DNA from: Bigelowiella natans CCMP2755
Lineage: Eukaryota; Cercozoa; Chlorarachniophyceae
DNA length: 64,000 nucleotides
NCBI GenBank assembly: GCA_000320545.1
Contig: ADNK01001003.1
Location: 1 to 64,000 of the forward strand
Reading direction: 5' to 3'
The position numbers and the translations under genes are program-made. This document shows positions 46,201-60,653 of this stretch, piece by piece. The notes below the pieces were generated by a model. The model made no database searches and was not told where the DNA came from. It was given only the letters and a program-made list of their open reading frames with translations. Numbering within the stretch: the first letter of the stretch is position 1; every line of letters begins with the position of its first letter.

Positions 46201-49200
46201 CTGCATCCGGTACAAACCCTAAAAAGGGCTCAGAAGCCGTTGGATCATCAGCCGGGGGCGCAGGCGGCCCCGAGGGAAAGAAGAAAAAAGTTGATGATAT
46301 TGAGATTCTTCATGCAGCGGATGAGTCCGGGCAGGTCACGAATATCGAGGGGCTGCACAAGAAAAGGGGCGCGCTCGCTTGTATCTTTGGCAGCGTGGGA
46401 ATCCTTGGAGGCTACGCAGAGGCCCTTCGGGAGGGTGCCAGCATCGGCGTGAATATCAACGGCGAGAGCTTGGGCGGCATCGTAGTGAAGTCGATGACCA
46501 AGACCCTCGACAACGTCGTCGGGCACTGGTACTGGTTGCGGGACGGCAAAAAGGAGGATGGCTCCCTGGAGCTTAAGGAGGATCTTAAGGTCCTCACCAG
46601 CTACAAGGAGCCCAAGACCGAGGAGAAGAAGGAGCCCAAGCGCATCACGGGAAAGTGGAAAGCCATCGGGCCCGGCATCCTCACCATCGAGTTCGGGGGT
46701 ACCACCTACAAGCTGGAGAAGCAGGATCCGCCCGAGAAGGGGGAGGAAAAGGCGGACAAGAACAGTAAAGACAAAGGCAAGGACAAGGACAAGGACAAGA
46801 AAGCCGACAAGAATGCCCTCAAGGATAAGGACGGTAAGGTGATAAAAGGTGGGGACCGCTGGCTCGTGACGGATCCCACGATGAAGCCTCAGCCCCTCGC
46901 CGTTTACATCGGCGCGAAGAAGTCCTCAGGCGGCGGGTATTCATCGATGTTTAAGAAAGATGAGAAAACGGAAGAGAAGCGAAAGACTGTGCTGGACCTC
47001 GTGACCTACGTGGACGGCGAGAACGTGAAGGATTTCCAAGTAGAGCAGCTCCACCTCCAGTCGACCATGCACCTGCCTCTCGACCGTCTGGAGCACCCGG
47101 GTGATATCCTCGTCACGCTGGGCCGATTCATCAACCTCGAGCCCCCGACCTCTCAATTGAAGGACAAGGCCATGCGCAGCAAGTGGAAGAAGCAAGGTCT
47201 TCTGGCGTTCCCGCAGCTGCTGCTCTTCTCGAAGCTCCGCGCGCAGGTTTTCAAATGCCTGTACACGATGCTGCAGAAGCCCGAGTTCGTCTCCAGATTC
47301 ACGCGTGACGGCTTCGCCTCCGTGCTTCTCCAGTCGTCCCTGATGGACACGCGCATGCTGCCCGGCGCCCCCGCAAATACCACAATGAACCTTGAGAATA
47401 CGCTCCTTGAGCTGACTGACCACCGCGAGTCCCTCATCTCTGAGATTCGCGCCAAGCTCCGAAAAGAGGAGAGCAAGGCGGCCGAGGCGCAGGAGGACGA
47501 CGGCGGCATCGATAACGATTACGGCGCCGACCAAAATAGCGGCAAGCGGCTCGAGTTCCTGGATGGAGTGTTCAACTGGTTGGGAACCAACCTCGACCAG
47601 GAACCCTGGCAGAACCCTGCGAAGAGGCGATTCGTTACCATCAAAGCAAGCTCCATCGGCAAAGGGAAGCCGGGCAACTTACTGAACGCTAGAAAGATAA
47701 AGGACATGGAGTTCGTGACCGACGACAAGCCTGAGCAGTGGATCCAGGTCGGCCTTCTTGGGGGGCTCAAGTGCTGCCCCACCTCCTACTCTCTCCGCCA
47801 CCCGCGCAAGTCCAAACGCGGCTTCTTGCGTTCGTGGAAGCTGATGGGATCCAACGACGAGAAGTTCTGGGTCGCACTCTCGATCCATTCCGACGACCAC
47901 GCCCTCACTGAGCGCAACCAGGCCTACACGTGGAAGGTGGAGAGCAAAGGCTTTTTCTTCCGGTACTTCCGCGTCCAGATGACAGGCCTCAGCTCAATGG
48001 ACGACAGCGTCCTCAACTGCTGTGGACTCGAGCTGCAGGGCCGAGTTCTCATGCCTGATGGGACGGTGGAGATCGTCGACCCGAACCAAAGTGTCGAGGT
48101 TTTCGAGCGGCCCCACTTGGAGCACGGCAATATTCTGGGCTACGGCTCGTGCAGCCAGGGCGTCCTTGGCAACGGCTCCCTGCTGAAGCAGACAAACCCA
48201 TGCGCCATTAAGCCCTCGTTCTTTTCCGGGCAGTCCGTTGTGAAGCTCTCGACATTTCACACCCACTGCATTGCACTTACGAGCGCCGGCCATGTTTACA
48301 CGTGGGGGAACGGCTCCACGAATGCCCTTGGCCACCCCAAGCGCGGCCTGAAGGATCTATACCGGCCGACGCGTGTCGAATTCGAGCACAACGAGGACCT
48401 GACCTTCCTCGACGTGGCAGCAGGTTATGACTTCTCCCTGTTCCTGGACAACGATGGGAAGGTCTGGAGTTGTGGCAAGGGCAGCTACGGACAGCTCGGA
48501 AACGCCAAGGCGACCGTGGCGGCCCCTGCCAAGGCGTGGGAGGAATTCCCGGAGCTCATGCAGAAGGATGTGGTGAGGTTGAGTGCGGGCTATCAGCACG
48601 CTCTGGCCTTCACAGTCGACAAAAAGCTGCTCGGATGGGGCCAGAACTCCTACGGGCAGCTCGGTTTCGGGAAGCCGACGACGTCCGAGAAAAAGCCTAA
48701 GGAGGTCAAGCGACCCAGTGTCACCACGATTCAGTTCGCACACGGCCAGCGCTTTTCTGCCATTCTCACCGATACGGGGAAGGTGTATGTGGCTGGACAG
48801 TGGGGTACCACCGGCAACAAGGCTACATTTACTATGCTCACTTTGCCAAAAGATACTGTAATCACACAGATCGACTCCGGATACGACCACCTGCTGATGC
48901 TGTCGACGAAGGGCCAGGTGCTCTCTTTTGGGAAAAATAAGAGCGGTGCGCTTGGCAACGGCTCCCCCACCAACCCAAGCAACACGCCTCAGATTGTGGG
49001 CGGGGTGCTCAATGAAGTCAAGGCTATTTGGGTGGCGGCAGGCGACACGCACTCTGTTGTGCTCGGCGATGACTCGTCTGTGTACTCATGGGGCCAGAAG
49101 GGACCGTTCCAGGGCCCCTCAAATATTGGCGGCCAAACCCCCGTTAAACAGGAGCTCAAGTTTGAAGAGGCGGCCGACGCGACTCTGCAGGCTGTATATG

Positions 49201-52200
49201 CGGGAAGGCAATCGACATTCCTGTTCACGTCGAAGATGCAGAAACGAACGCCAAAAGCCCCCCTTCGCATCCCCATCCGCTACGCCCAATGCGCATACCC
49301 CACCTTCAGCTTCCTCGAGGGCGCACCGGGCAGCTACTTCAGAGACGATGACAGTAAGAAGCAGGAGCTCTTCGACTTCGTCGGGCTGGCCAACGTCTCT
49401 GCGAAATTCGAGAATTCAGGCGAGATCGACGAGGACACCCGCGGGGTCTTTGTCAATGAGAAATCTCGGCTGGTTATCGACGCGGAATTTCCCGTACCGT
49501 TTGGCCTTCGCGGCGAACAGATGGAGGATGAGCTGGCCGGTGGCGACGGTATGAATAGCGAGGTCGCGTCGCCGAAGACGCCCAGTGCTCGTAGTCCCAC
49601 AAGCCGCGTCGTCCTAGGAAAGGCATTTGACGACGGCGGGGACGTTAAGATGGGATTCCCAGAACCAGAGTCCCCTTCGCTCAGTCTCGACAGCAGCACG
49701 GGGGCCGGAAACGGAAGCCTGACGGTGGTCTCCTCTGCTCCAACCAAGGGGCGCGACCCATTCACGACCAAGGGTATGACAGCTTCCTTCTTACTCAGAT
49801 TCGACCCCACAGAGAAGTTCAGCGGCCCCGTCAAGCTGGTGTCTCTGGGCGCACTACCCGGCGAGAAGAAGACGGGAAAAGGCGAAGGGACGCAAGTCCA
49901 GCTCGCAGAAGCAGAGCCAACAGCGGGCGCCTTCGAGCTCTTCCTAGAAGACGACTCGTCGATGTCGCTGCGGCTGTCTGACGGCAAGCGCAACAAGCAG
50001 CACAAGTTCAGGTTTCCATCGGGCGGGCGGCTGCTCGACAAGTGGTATCATGTGTGCCTGGTCGCGCAGGCGCTCTCGTTGGGCGACGCCGATGCTGACT
50101 CAAAGGAATCATCCCAGAAACAGGACGAAAGCGAGATGACACCAGTCGTGCAGGTCAGCGCGTACGTGGACGGGCAGGTGGCAAGCACGGTCTCTATGGA
50201 CAAAGCAGAGGTAGAGCTGAGCCTCTCGCACATGGCACGCTGCCTTCCAGGCGGCGGAGCAAAGCGCTCGCGTGTGGTAATATCTCAGGGCCTCCTTGGG
50301 TACATCAAGAGCGTGAACCTGTACGCCTATGAGCTCCCACAGGTCTTCATCTCAAGGCTGGCCGCCAACATGGGCACCAGCTTCACTTACCTCGACGCCA
50401 TGCGCAAGAGCGCGTATTCCAAGTCGGTCGAGACCTATGACTTCGGTATGATGCGTCGCCAGCTTCCGAAGAACTTCCGTGTGATCAACACGCCCCAGAA
50501 GGTGGTGGTGGAGGGCGCCAAGACCGACGGTGAGGATAGGTTCGAGGAGGTCAAGGACGATACCAAGCGGGCCGCGCCCACGACCTTCACCGCCGACACA
50601 AACATCGAGGTCCCAGAGCTCGTGGACGCTATTGCGAAGTCTTCCGTTACGGGTACAGAATGCTACTCCGTACAGGAAGAGACGTATCTAGAGGTTGATC
50701 GAAGGCTCGGCGTTGACGAGAACATCAGCGAGGGCGGCGTGCAGAAGCTTAATCGCTACTCCGTCCTTATGGATGTTTGGTTCCCACAGTTGCCGGAGCG
50801 CCGGCAGTCACTCTTTGCGACTAGCCTTGACCGCAAGAAGGTGAAGAAAAAGAATGCCGAGGAGGAGGAAGGAGCCGAGAACCAGGATGGAGGCGCCCTA
50901 GGGGAGCTTGCATCCGGAGGCGGCGGTGGCCCAGGCGGCCTTCCAAAAAAGAAGAAAAAGAAGAAGAAGAAGAAGAGACGCAAGAACTTCAACCAGCCTG
51001 CGAACTGGCAGCGCGTTAATGGAAAATGGGTCAACGTGCAAGAAGGCGGTGGAGGCGGGGGTGGTGGTCAACGAGTGATCATGATGCCTGGAGCCAGGGG
51101 ACAGATGATGATGATGATGCCTGGAATGATGATGCAGCAAGGGGGAGGGGGTATGGCTGTTGGCGGCGGCGGCGCTGGCGGCCAGGGCATGAACTTCCAG
51201 CAGCAAATCATGGCTGCTATCTATGGTATGGGGGGGGGAGCTGGCCAGGGCCAAGCGGGCGCTCCAATACCAGGCGCAGGAGGGCAGGCAGGGCAGCAGC
51301 AGCCTGGAATGAATGGAGGAATGGCCGGTGACGGCCAGCCAGGCGAACAAGCAGGACAAGCAGGACAAGCAGGACAAACCGACGGACAAGCTGGCGCTGA
51401 AGGTGACGCGGGCGGAGAGGATCAGGAGCCCGGTGACGGAGAGGGGGGCGACGGGGGCGACAACGCAGAGGCCAACGCTCAGTTGAAAGAGATGCAGCCC
51501 CCCGTGATGAGCCCGGAGGTGTACGTGCGCACGGACGGGAAGGTAGGAGCCCTTGGACAGTTCGGTGGTAAGCAAGCTGCAACCATCTCTGCGCTGGAAT
51601 GGCAGAGGCTGATTGTATGCGTCGACCTTGAGAAGAAGATCCTGGACGCGTACGTCAACGGCATTCCTGCCCTCCACCTCGAGGAGACGGCCGCCGAGAA
51701 GTCCTACTTCCAGAAGCAGTCAATGCAGGAGCTCGGTGATGCGCAGGGCGGCGACAAGAAATCCTTCTCCGTCGGCGAGAAGATCAAGGCCTTCTGGAAG
51801 GGCGGGGGGAAGAAGTACGGCGGTGTGGTGAAGAACGACAATCTAGACGGCACCTACCACATCCTGTATGACGATGGAGACGTAGACCAGCGCTGCCCTG
51901 AGGAGCACATCTTCAAGACATACTCACCCCACTTCTGGGACCCGTTCAATTGGGCCACGAAGCGTAAGGGCGAGGGCTTCAAACTCACCGAGAGCAATCG
52001 GCGTGTGACCTACGAAGGCTCTGGCTGGCAGACCCTCCACGGGGACGCTGTGTGGAAGGCGAAGAGCGGTATTCACGAGTTTGAAATTGTGATTGAGGAG
52101 TGGAAGACCACGGACGACCTGGGAATGGCGCTGGGCCTTGTTCCCGCAGACTCAAAGTTCAAGATCTCCAACCCCATCGGTTACCTCACTACGCCGGGGT

Positions 52201-55200
52201 GGTCGTTCATGCTAGGGAACGGGACAAAATGTCACGAATCGCAGCCCAAGGTGTGGATGGAGAAGGGCTTCCACCAGATTGGTGAACGGATTGGCATTCA
52301 GTACGACGCCACAGCGGTCAGATGACCGTTCTTCATAACGGTAACGCGCTAGGGACGGCTTTCCACGACATCAAGGGCGACGTACGGCCCGCGGTGTCGT
52401 GCCTCGGGAAGCATCGATTCGCGTCAATCTTCAACAGCAATGCCAAGGTGGGCGTGAAGCACGACAATAACTCCCTTCGGAGCATGACTCTTAAGAGCAA
52501 ATTCGAGCGCTTTCAGCTCGGGTCCAAGTTCTGGGTTTTCGCCGACGCGAACAAAAAGTTCTCACGCGCTGCCAAAATCCGCAACTTCCAGCTCATGGAC
52601 GTGTATCTGACTGCGAAGGAGGCCGGGGCGATGCAGGCAGCTGGCTCGCGCCTGATGAGCACCGACCACTTGTACTTGATGACGCAATCGCTGCGCAGCA
52701 TGGATATGCCCATTCACTGGACGGTCAAGGCGCTTGTCGCAGCAAAGGGCGACCAGCGGCGTGCGAGCGACTGGCTGGTCTTAAACAAGGAGCATCTTGG
52801 GCAGATGGACGAAGTTGAGAGCCAGAAAAAACTCGTTACCCAAGATGTCTTCCAGGACTACGGGCTGAAATACGTGCGAATCGCGCTGCAGAAGTGCCAT
52901 GGCGACATCAACGGTGCAGTCCGGTGGCTCAAGACCGCCAAAGGCCATGAGATGTTCCGTGTGAAGAAGGAGCAGAAGCAGAAGAAGGACAAACAGACTG
53001 AGGAGAAGCTGATGCTCGCCCTCAAGACTCCAGACGACAATCAAGGGGAGGCGGACGAAATCAAGAAGGAGGATGATGACTATGATGGCAGTGACCCATC
53101 TGACCTCATGGGTGGAAAGGTCTATGCTGTCGGTGGAGGCACGGTAAATAATAAACCTGTGATTTTCTTTTTGAGTGGTCGGTCGGAGCATCGAATTTGC
53201 TCTCCCCCCCCCCCCAAAGTCTCCTACAGCATAGACCGATTGGATTGTGTATGATGATAGTGGCGGTGGTGATGATGTTTAATAGTGATGTACGGGTGGA
53301 GGATAGGCGATAGATCGTGTAGTGTAGTGACATATGATCGGTGTCCGAGTAATGTAATGTGAATGATATAATGATGGATGGTGATAGGTATCTGTATCTT
53401 GTATAATAGTGAATTCTAGTCGCGTGAGTACCCACATCATAGCATCACACGCCTTCAATACGAAATCAGGGTTACTGCACGGTGCTACCTCCAAACGGTC
53501 AAGCCAACAACTACTACAACGCCTCTACCCTGTTCGAGCACTCATTGCACGACCCAAAGGCGAACATCGTAAAGGTTGCTGCCGCCAATCACCAAGTCCT
53601 CGCCATCACGGACGACGGGAAGCTGATATCGTGGGGAGGCAATGACTCAGGCCTGTGCGGCATCGGATCAGGAAACTCTCGTATCAGGACGCCCATGGAG
53701 CCCGCTGCGCTCAAGGGCAAGACTGTGATCGACGTCTCGGCATGCGACACGATGAGCGCGTGCCTCACCGATGACCACAAGGTATGGGGGTGGGGCAAGA
53801 ACGACAGCGGTCAGCTGTGCACCTCAAACACGTACACGACGCAGTGGACTCCAAAGGAGATGCCCTTCCCAGAGAGGGAGTGGGATATGCTATGCTGCGG
53901 GCGGCAGCACTTGATTGTCTCCGACGGCCGAGAGATTTACGGGTGCGGAAACAACCAGTACGGACAGCTCGGCATTGGCAACACGAGCTATCGTAACAGC
54001 ACCCCTCTTCAGATGGCCTGGAAGGCCGAATACGGCCCCATCGTCGCGTTGGCGGCCGCGGACTATGCCTCCGGGGTGCTGACAGGGGAAGGTAAGGTCT
54101 ACATCTGCGGGGGGCCATCGCAGCTCTGCGGGCAAAACGGAACCGTGAACGAGAAGTTTATGAAGGAGGTGCCAAATCTCAAGAACGTCGTCGTGCTCAA
54201 GATGAAGAAAAACTACGTCTATGCGATTGACAGCGACGGCAAGCTGTTTGGATGGGGCTCCGGATACATCGGAAATCAGACCAACTGGGGCAGCAACCAG
54301 AGTGTCAAGTCCCCAGCCCCAATCACAATGGGCGGGCTCGGCAATGAAAGAGTGATCGACGTGAGTAACTACACCCACATCGCCGTCTTGTGCGAGTCGG
54401 GCAAGATCTACAGCTGGGGCTCTGCCTCCAACGCAATGGGCCAGGCTCGGGGTTCCTACAACCCCAAGCTTTCGAATCTGAACACCCAAAGCAAGAAGTT
54501 TTTCTCCATCGAGTGCGGAAACTACACTACCTTCGTGCTCACCAAAGAGACGGGCTCCACCAGCTTTCTCATGCGTAAGCGCATGTCCTTGCGCGAGAGC
54601 AGCAGCTCCGGGAAAAAGGACAGCGCCAAAAGTAGCGTTGAGATGGTGCAGGAGCGTGCCACCCTGCCGCCTTTCCCACACTCCGCCGTGCTCGTAGGCG
54701 ACCCTTCTAACCATATGAAGAACGCCAAGGAGCAGTTCTTTAAGCAGGGCGACGTGATCGGCGTGAAGCTGGACATGCGCATCGGGACCCTTGAATACTT
54801 CAAGAACAAAAAGAGCCTGGGTGTCGCCTTCTTTGGCATCCACCAGAGCGTGCGAGCCGCTATCTCTGGTTTCGGGGTCCAAAACGTCACGCTACAAAGC
54901 CCTGCTCCATGGCTAGAAACTGCCTCGAAAGGGCCTGAAGCTGACCTGGAAACACCTGAGGATGTGAAGATGAAGGCTGACATCGAAGGGCAAAACCCTT
55001 CTGATATAAAAGACTCGGAGCACGATAGCGGGAAGGAAGGTGATGGCGGTTTGATGGAGAAGACAACTACCTCTACAGAGGATAGTGAGGGAGGGGATGC
55101 TGATGGTACCGGCGCTGGCACTGCTTTATCCTCCGCCATTATCAAAGAGCCGCAGCTTCAGATCGATCTCGAACAGGCTAATAAGAGAATCCTTATGACC

Positions 55201-58200
55201 TGGATGTACCGCATGCGTCCCAGCTCGCCTTACTCCTCGATTTCCGTCGTCAAGGACCCCGACCCCAAGTCGCTAAAGACGGCCAAGACGTGCTGTCGCA
55301 AGCAAAACCGCGAGCAGGTGGAAGTCGACCGCAAGGTGACCCTCGACAACGGGATGGTCATGCTGCACCTGCGCGACAACTCCGGCTGGATCAACGCGCA
55401 CGACTTGCGGGATCCCAAGATGCCGATTCTGGAGCGCACCTCCACGCGCCGTTACGAGACCGCCGGCGACGAGGAGGACGGCAAGGACGGTGGGCTGCCC
55501 ACGGACATCGCCGAGGGGGGCTTCGTCTGGCACCCGAAGAAACGCTCCAAGCTCCTGCTCCTCAAGAAGCGCTGCCGCGAGGCTGCCTTCTCACGCCAGC
55601 GCTGGGAGACTGCGATTGGCTCTGAAGTGTTTTACCCAGAAACCAGCGTGTACACGTGGCAGGTTAAGCTCGACCGCGTCGATTTCAAGAAGAACACCTG
55701 GGGCATCGTCATTGGAGTTGTGCCCTCTGGCTCGGGCGCTGCGGACCAGGTAGATTAGCTGTTAGTAACGAAGAAGAAGAAGAAGAAGTAGTAGAAGAAG
55801 ATAGATTTTGGTACGTAATGGTGGTGTTAGCGTCAGCAGTTGGTAGTAGGGGTGAAGAGTACTGGAGAGACAGGAAGAAGATGGGGAAAGTCGCAGATGA
55901 AATGCACGGTTCTTCCCCTTTTTGGTGCGCTCATATTGCTCATCTCTTCTCTTTCTCCCCTTTGTAGGCTCTCGGAATGCAAGGCAATCCAGGATGGGGT
56001 GTGGTGGTGGGAACCAACCAGCGCGTCACCAATAGCGTGCTCTCCACCTACTACAACCACCAATTAGTTGACGTGCTCACACGCCAGCATACCGTCAGCG
56101 CGATCGAGACGCTGCCCCTGCACCGTCTACCGCCGACAATCAACGATTTCGCCAAGCGCTCGCTCAAAGGCCGCTCCCTGCGCGCCGACGACGTGTTTAG
56201 AATCCAGAAGGCGAGCCTCTCATCCAAGGACCGTGCGGTCGAAGTGAAGGGCAAGAAGCAGCTCGCTGGGTCGACCCGCGTCCGGCAGGTGCAGGACGGC
56301 TTCCATACGCTCCTGTGCGAACCTTTCCTCGAGACAGGAATCCACTATCTCGAGGTCTTGTTTGTTCGCAAGGGCGCTGACGCCAAGTTCGAGAACTACA
56401 TCGGGATCGTGGACGAGAAGGTAGAGGCCAAGCATCTGAAGGGGAAGACTGTCGCGCAGGTGGGATGGGCCATTGGCATGGACGGCGCGAAGCACAGGCA
56501 GGGCGCGCGCGTATCGTACATGGGGAAAAATTTCGATGTGAACGACCTGGTGCAGGTGGAGGTCGACATGACCAACAAGAGCATTCGCTTCGCGTACAAC
56601 AGCCAATGGTACAGCATGGCCTACGATCAGATCAACGTGAAGAAGGCCCGTTTCGCCATCACGATGCGCTATCCTGGAACCACGATTGAGGTTCGGTGTA
56701 AGAGCAGCTTCGGCTTCGGCATTGATACGCTCAATTTCAAGGACTACAGCCTCAACAAGCTGGCCCTGGAGAAGAAGTCGTCGAGCATGAGTATCGCGCG
56801 AGTCTTGCCGCAGTTGCAGGAAGGTCGGCAGGAATTCGAAGTGCGCGTTGGGCAACTGTCAGAACTCGGCGAGGCAAGGAGCGAAGAAGGAAAGCTCCGT
56901 CACATCGGTATCATAAAGCCAAATGTGACCAATTTCACCAACTCCACTGTCGGGTCCGTCGGCTGGGCGCTGTTGAGTAACGGGCGTGTCATGAATCACG
57001 GCGTTGTCAAGAAGTACACCGATCCGCTCAAGGCCGGCGATGTGGTCACTGCCCACATCGACACGGAGGCGGGGACGCTCTCCTTTAGCATCAATGGCGG
57101 CCCGAACCTTGGCGATGCGTTCAAGAACATTCCGTCCGTGTTCTACGCTGCCATCTCGCTTTCGACCATCGGCGATCGCATGGAGCTGCTGCACGTCACA
57201 TTGCCAAAGCCCAAGCTCGCAGCGGTGGGACAAGGATCTGGTGGCGGCGATACCGAGCAGGAGCTCAGGCTTCTGTCTGACATTCCTGATGGTCTAGGCA
57301 TGGAAGCTGCTGTTGAGAGAGAGCTCAGAAATCCAGGCAAGTTTGTCCCGATAAACCTAGAGAAGGCCGCGAAGAAAATCAGCTCCGCCTTCTTCGACGT
57401 GAAGGGCAACATGCTGAAGAAGACCCAGTCGCGGCGATATACCGCCGTTCTCGAGGAGCCACTCTATTTTGGCAAGCGATACTGGACGCTCCGCATGTCC
57501 AACATCGAAAACCCGGGCACCACGAGCCAGAACTACATCGGAATCGTAGATGCGGATGCCCGAGCTCTGAATGTAAACTCGAGCCTAGGCTCCTGCGGGT
57601 GGGCGATCACGTGCGTTGGCGATAAGATCGTCAAGGTCGCCAAGGACAAGCAGATGGGCGCCTACGCGCTCAACACGAGCTTCGGCCCCAACGACCTTGT
57701 TCAAGTCGCAGTGGATATGGAGAAGCGCGAGATGTCTTTCTGCATCAACGGCAGGGACCTAGGCGTCGCGTTCACGGACCTACCGGAGCGCATCTTCCCA
57801 GCCTTCTCAATGGACGCTCCGAACTGGAGCATGGAGGTGGTGAAGCAAGGCAAGGACTTCTTACTGGACTCGCTGCGTCGCGGCAAGGTCAGCCTTTTCA
57901 ACGGCGGGCGCACGGCCCTCATCGCCAGCGACCAATGGCAAACCGTGCACGGTGACAAGGAGTTTATACCAAACTCCGGAGCATACACGTGGGAGTTCAA
58001 GCTCCACGACTTCGACCTTGAGCGCTCAGAGAGCCTCGTCGTTGGTATCGTGCCCGCCAACCAGTCTTATCTACAACTGGACCCCATCGCGCTGAATCTG
58101 CAAGGCTACGGCTTGGTCCTCAACACCGCAAGGAAGCAGCGCGTGCGGTTCAAGGGTGTCGCGCAGCCTTACGGGGAGAAAAAGGGCATCAGCGGGTTCG

Positions 58201-60622
58201 TCCCTGGTGACACTGTCGGCGTCTGCTGGGACAGCAAACAGGGCACTATGGAGTTCTTCAAGAACGGGGTAAGCCTTGGAGTCGCCTTTTCGGAATTGGA
58301 CACCACCATTCGCTACCGACCTGCGGTCTCTGCAGTCGGCAGGGCGCGCTTCACACTCACAGCGCCCATCCCACTCAACATCACCTGGAAGAGCGACTCT
58401 TTCGGCGACAACTTCATGCTCGACAAGCAAAGCATGAAGCTGGTGAAGACTTCTCCGGGCCGCGCGACCGCAGTGGCCGAGGCCGAGCTTACACGCGGCG
58501 TGCACAATTGGCGCATTATGTACGAGGCGCCCCCAACCTCGCCTGCGATGAACAACTTCGTCGGTGTCATCGACACCAAGAAGGCAGCAACTGCTAAGGT
58601 CGTGGGGGAAAAGTATCTAGGACTTATTGGCTATGCGGTGTCTACGGCGGGCTTCCGATATAACAACGGCAAGTCCACCCAGTACATGGGCACACAGCGT
58701 GCGGGAGACGTGATCGATGTCCATCTTGACATGGACTCGCGCACGATGCGCTTCAGCCTAAACGGCGTCGACTGCGGCCCCGCATTCACCGACCTTCCTG
58801 AGTCCGTCCGCCCGGCGATTTCAATGCAATTCGCTGAGACATCGTGCCACGTGCTCAGCAACCTCGACGCGAAGACGGAACAAAAGAACCAGGCGAAATC
58901 CATCGAGGAGGAGATCGACACTATCATGTTCGAGCAAAAAGGGGACTTGAAGGAAGCGGAGGTGGTTGAGCCTCTCCGCTGGTCGCAAACGCGAAAGCAC
59001 AACCGCATCACACTCGAGATGGGAGACTCCTACGCGAAGATGGAAAGCAATAATTCGTCCTGTTCCACAGTACTTACGGACGAGGTGTTTACGACTGGTA
59101 TACACAAGTTCGACATCAAGGTCACCGCCGGGCAGGCCACTGCCAAGCGCAATTTTATGCTCGGTATTGTTCCAGAGGACCACAATCTGAATGTCAGTGG
59201 GAACGACTACGTCGGAAACTCTCGCATGAAGGGCTACGGGATCTACCTGAGCACCAGCAGTTGGAATTGCTACCACAAGGACAACCCGAAGAGCCTCAAC
59301 GATCCAAACTGTAAGGGCAACCAGTTCGAGAGTGCGACCATCGGCGTCGTGCTCAACATGGACGAGCGGAAGGTGACTTTCTTCAGGGATGGATGCGAAG
59401 GCACGCCGATCAATAAAGCCTTCTATGAGAACATACAGGGAGGTCCTGGCTTCCGCGCCTGCCTCTCGCTCTTTGGGGGAGAGGGTTCTATTACACGTGT
59501 AGACGGTAAAATGTCAGGGCCCGAGCAGTTCAATCCCGAGGCCAAGGGGCCGCAGATTGCGCTGACGGACGAGAACTCGTCAGTGTCCTCGATGTCGATG
59601 TCGCACTCGTGGAACACAGTCTACGGCAGCAAGCTCGCGCGACAGGGCCTGCACATTTGGAAGATACGCGTCGACCGCTACCTCGCGATGGCGCAGGGGA
59701 ATAATTGGTGGTGCATCGTCGGTGTGGCCAGCTCGATCCACAACACGATGTCATATCTGTCGAACCACGGCTCCGGGTTCGGCTACATCTTACAGGGCAT
59801 GAGGACGGATGGGAACAGCGCCGTCAAGTACGGGAAGCCGGTGAAAGCAGGCGACGAGATCGTCGTGGTGCTCGACCTGAGCAAAGGCACGCTGCGATTC
59901 AAACTGAACGGCGAAAGCCTGGGCACGAGCCACTCCAACATCCCCAAGGGGTCTTACAGGCTGGCAGTTTCCCTCGGCCATCGCGACACACAACTAACGC
60001 TTCTGGGCCACCTTGCCGACAGTTCTGTCACTGGAGAGTTCTTCGACCCGATCAAGCATGGCGCTGGTGTGATGATTTCCGAGTCGGGGAACAGTGCGAC
60101 CTTCGGGGGAAGCGTCTGGTCCACCGCGCAGGGCTCCACGGTCTGCTAATGCCATCCTTCTGATCTACCTCTTCCTCCCCCTTAACTAACTCCTCTCCCT
60201 AACCCTTTTCCTTTCATTTTACCTTTTCTCCCCCCCGCCCTCTCAACGTATTATATTCGCGGAATAATTTGTGGCATTCATCAGATCATGGAGCCGAACA
60301 CGGGTTTGTACAACTGGTCGGTAAAGATCCGTAATCTGACACCGAGGCCGAACTCTTTCGCAGTGGCCCTTGGCCTCCAGCCTGCAAAGGCTCCTTTCAA
60401 CATCTCCGGGGACTGTATCGGCCACAACTTACAGCTCGGGGGCTGGGCACTCATTCTCGGGACTGGGCAGAAGGCCTCGGGCGGAAAGCGCTCCGGCTAC
60501 ACGCATGCGTTCAGCACAGGGGACGTGGTCGGCCTGCACTACGACTCCAATAATGGCCACCTCAGCTTCAGTCGCAACGGTATCGGGCATTGCTCAAGAA
60601 TATACATACGTTTGTGTATGTA

Positions 60623-60653
<31 letters not shown>

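Noticed and set aside
50898-51677. Minus-strand frame of 259 codons opposite the Gly-rich insert
   Set aside because: Low-complexity antisense of Gly/Gln codons.
52270-52322. Treating 52,282-52,301 (20 nt, gt...ag) as an intron to repair the giant-gene frameshift
   Set aside because: It would restore frame but replace conserved SPRY residues (GERIGIQYDATAV) with unrelated ones.
53890-54882. Minus-strand frame of 330 codons opposite the second RCC1 block
   Set aside because: The sense strand holds clear RCC1 repeats; the antisense opening reflects codon composition.
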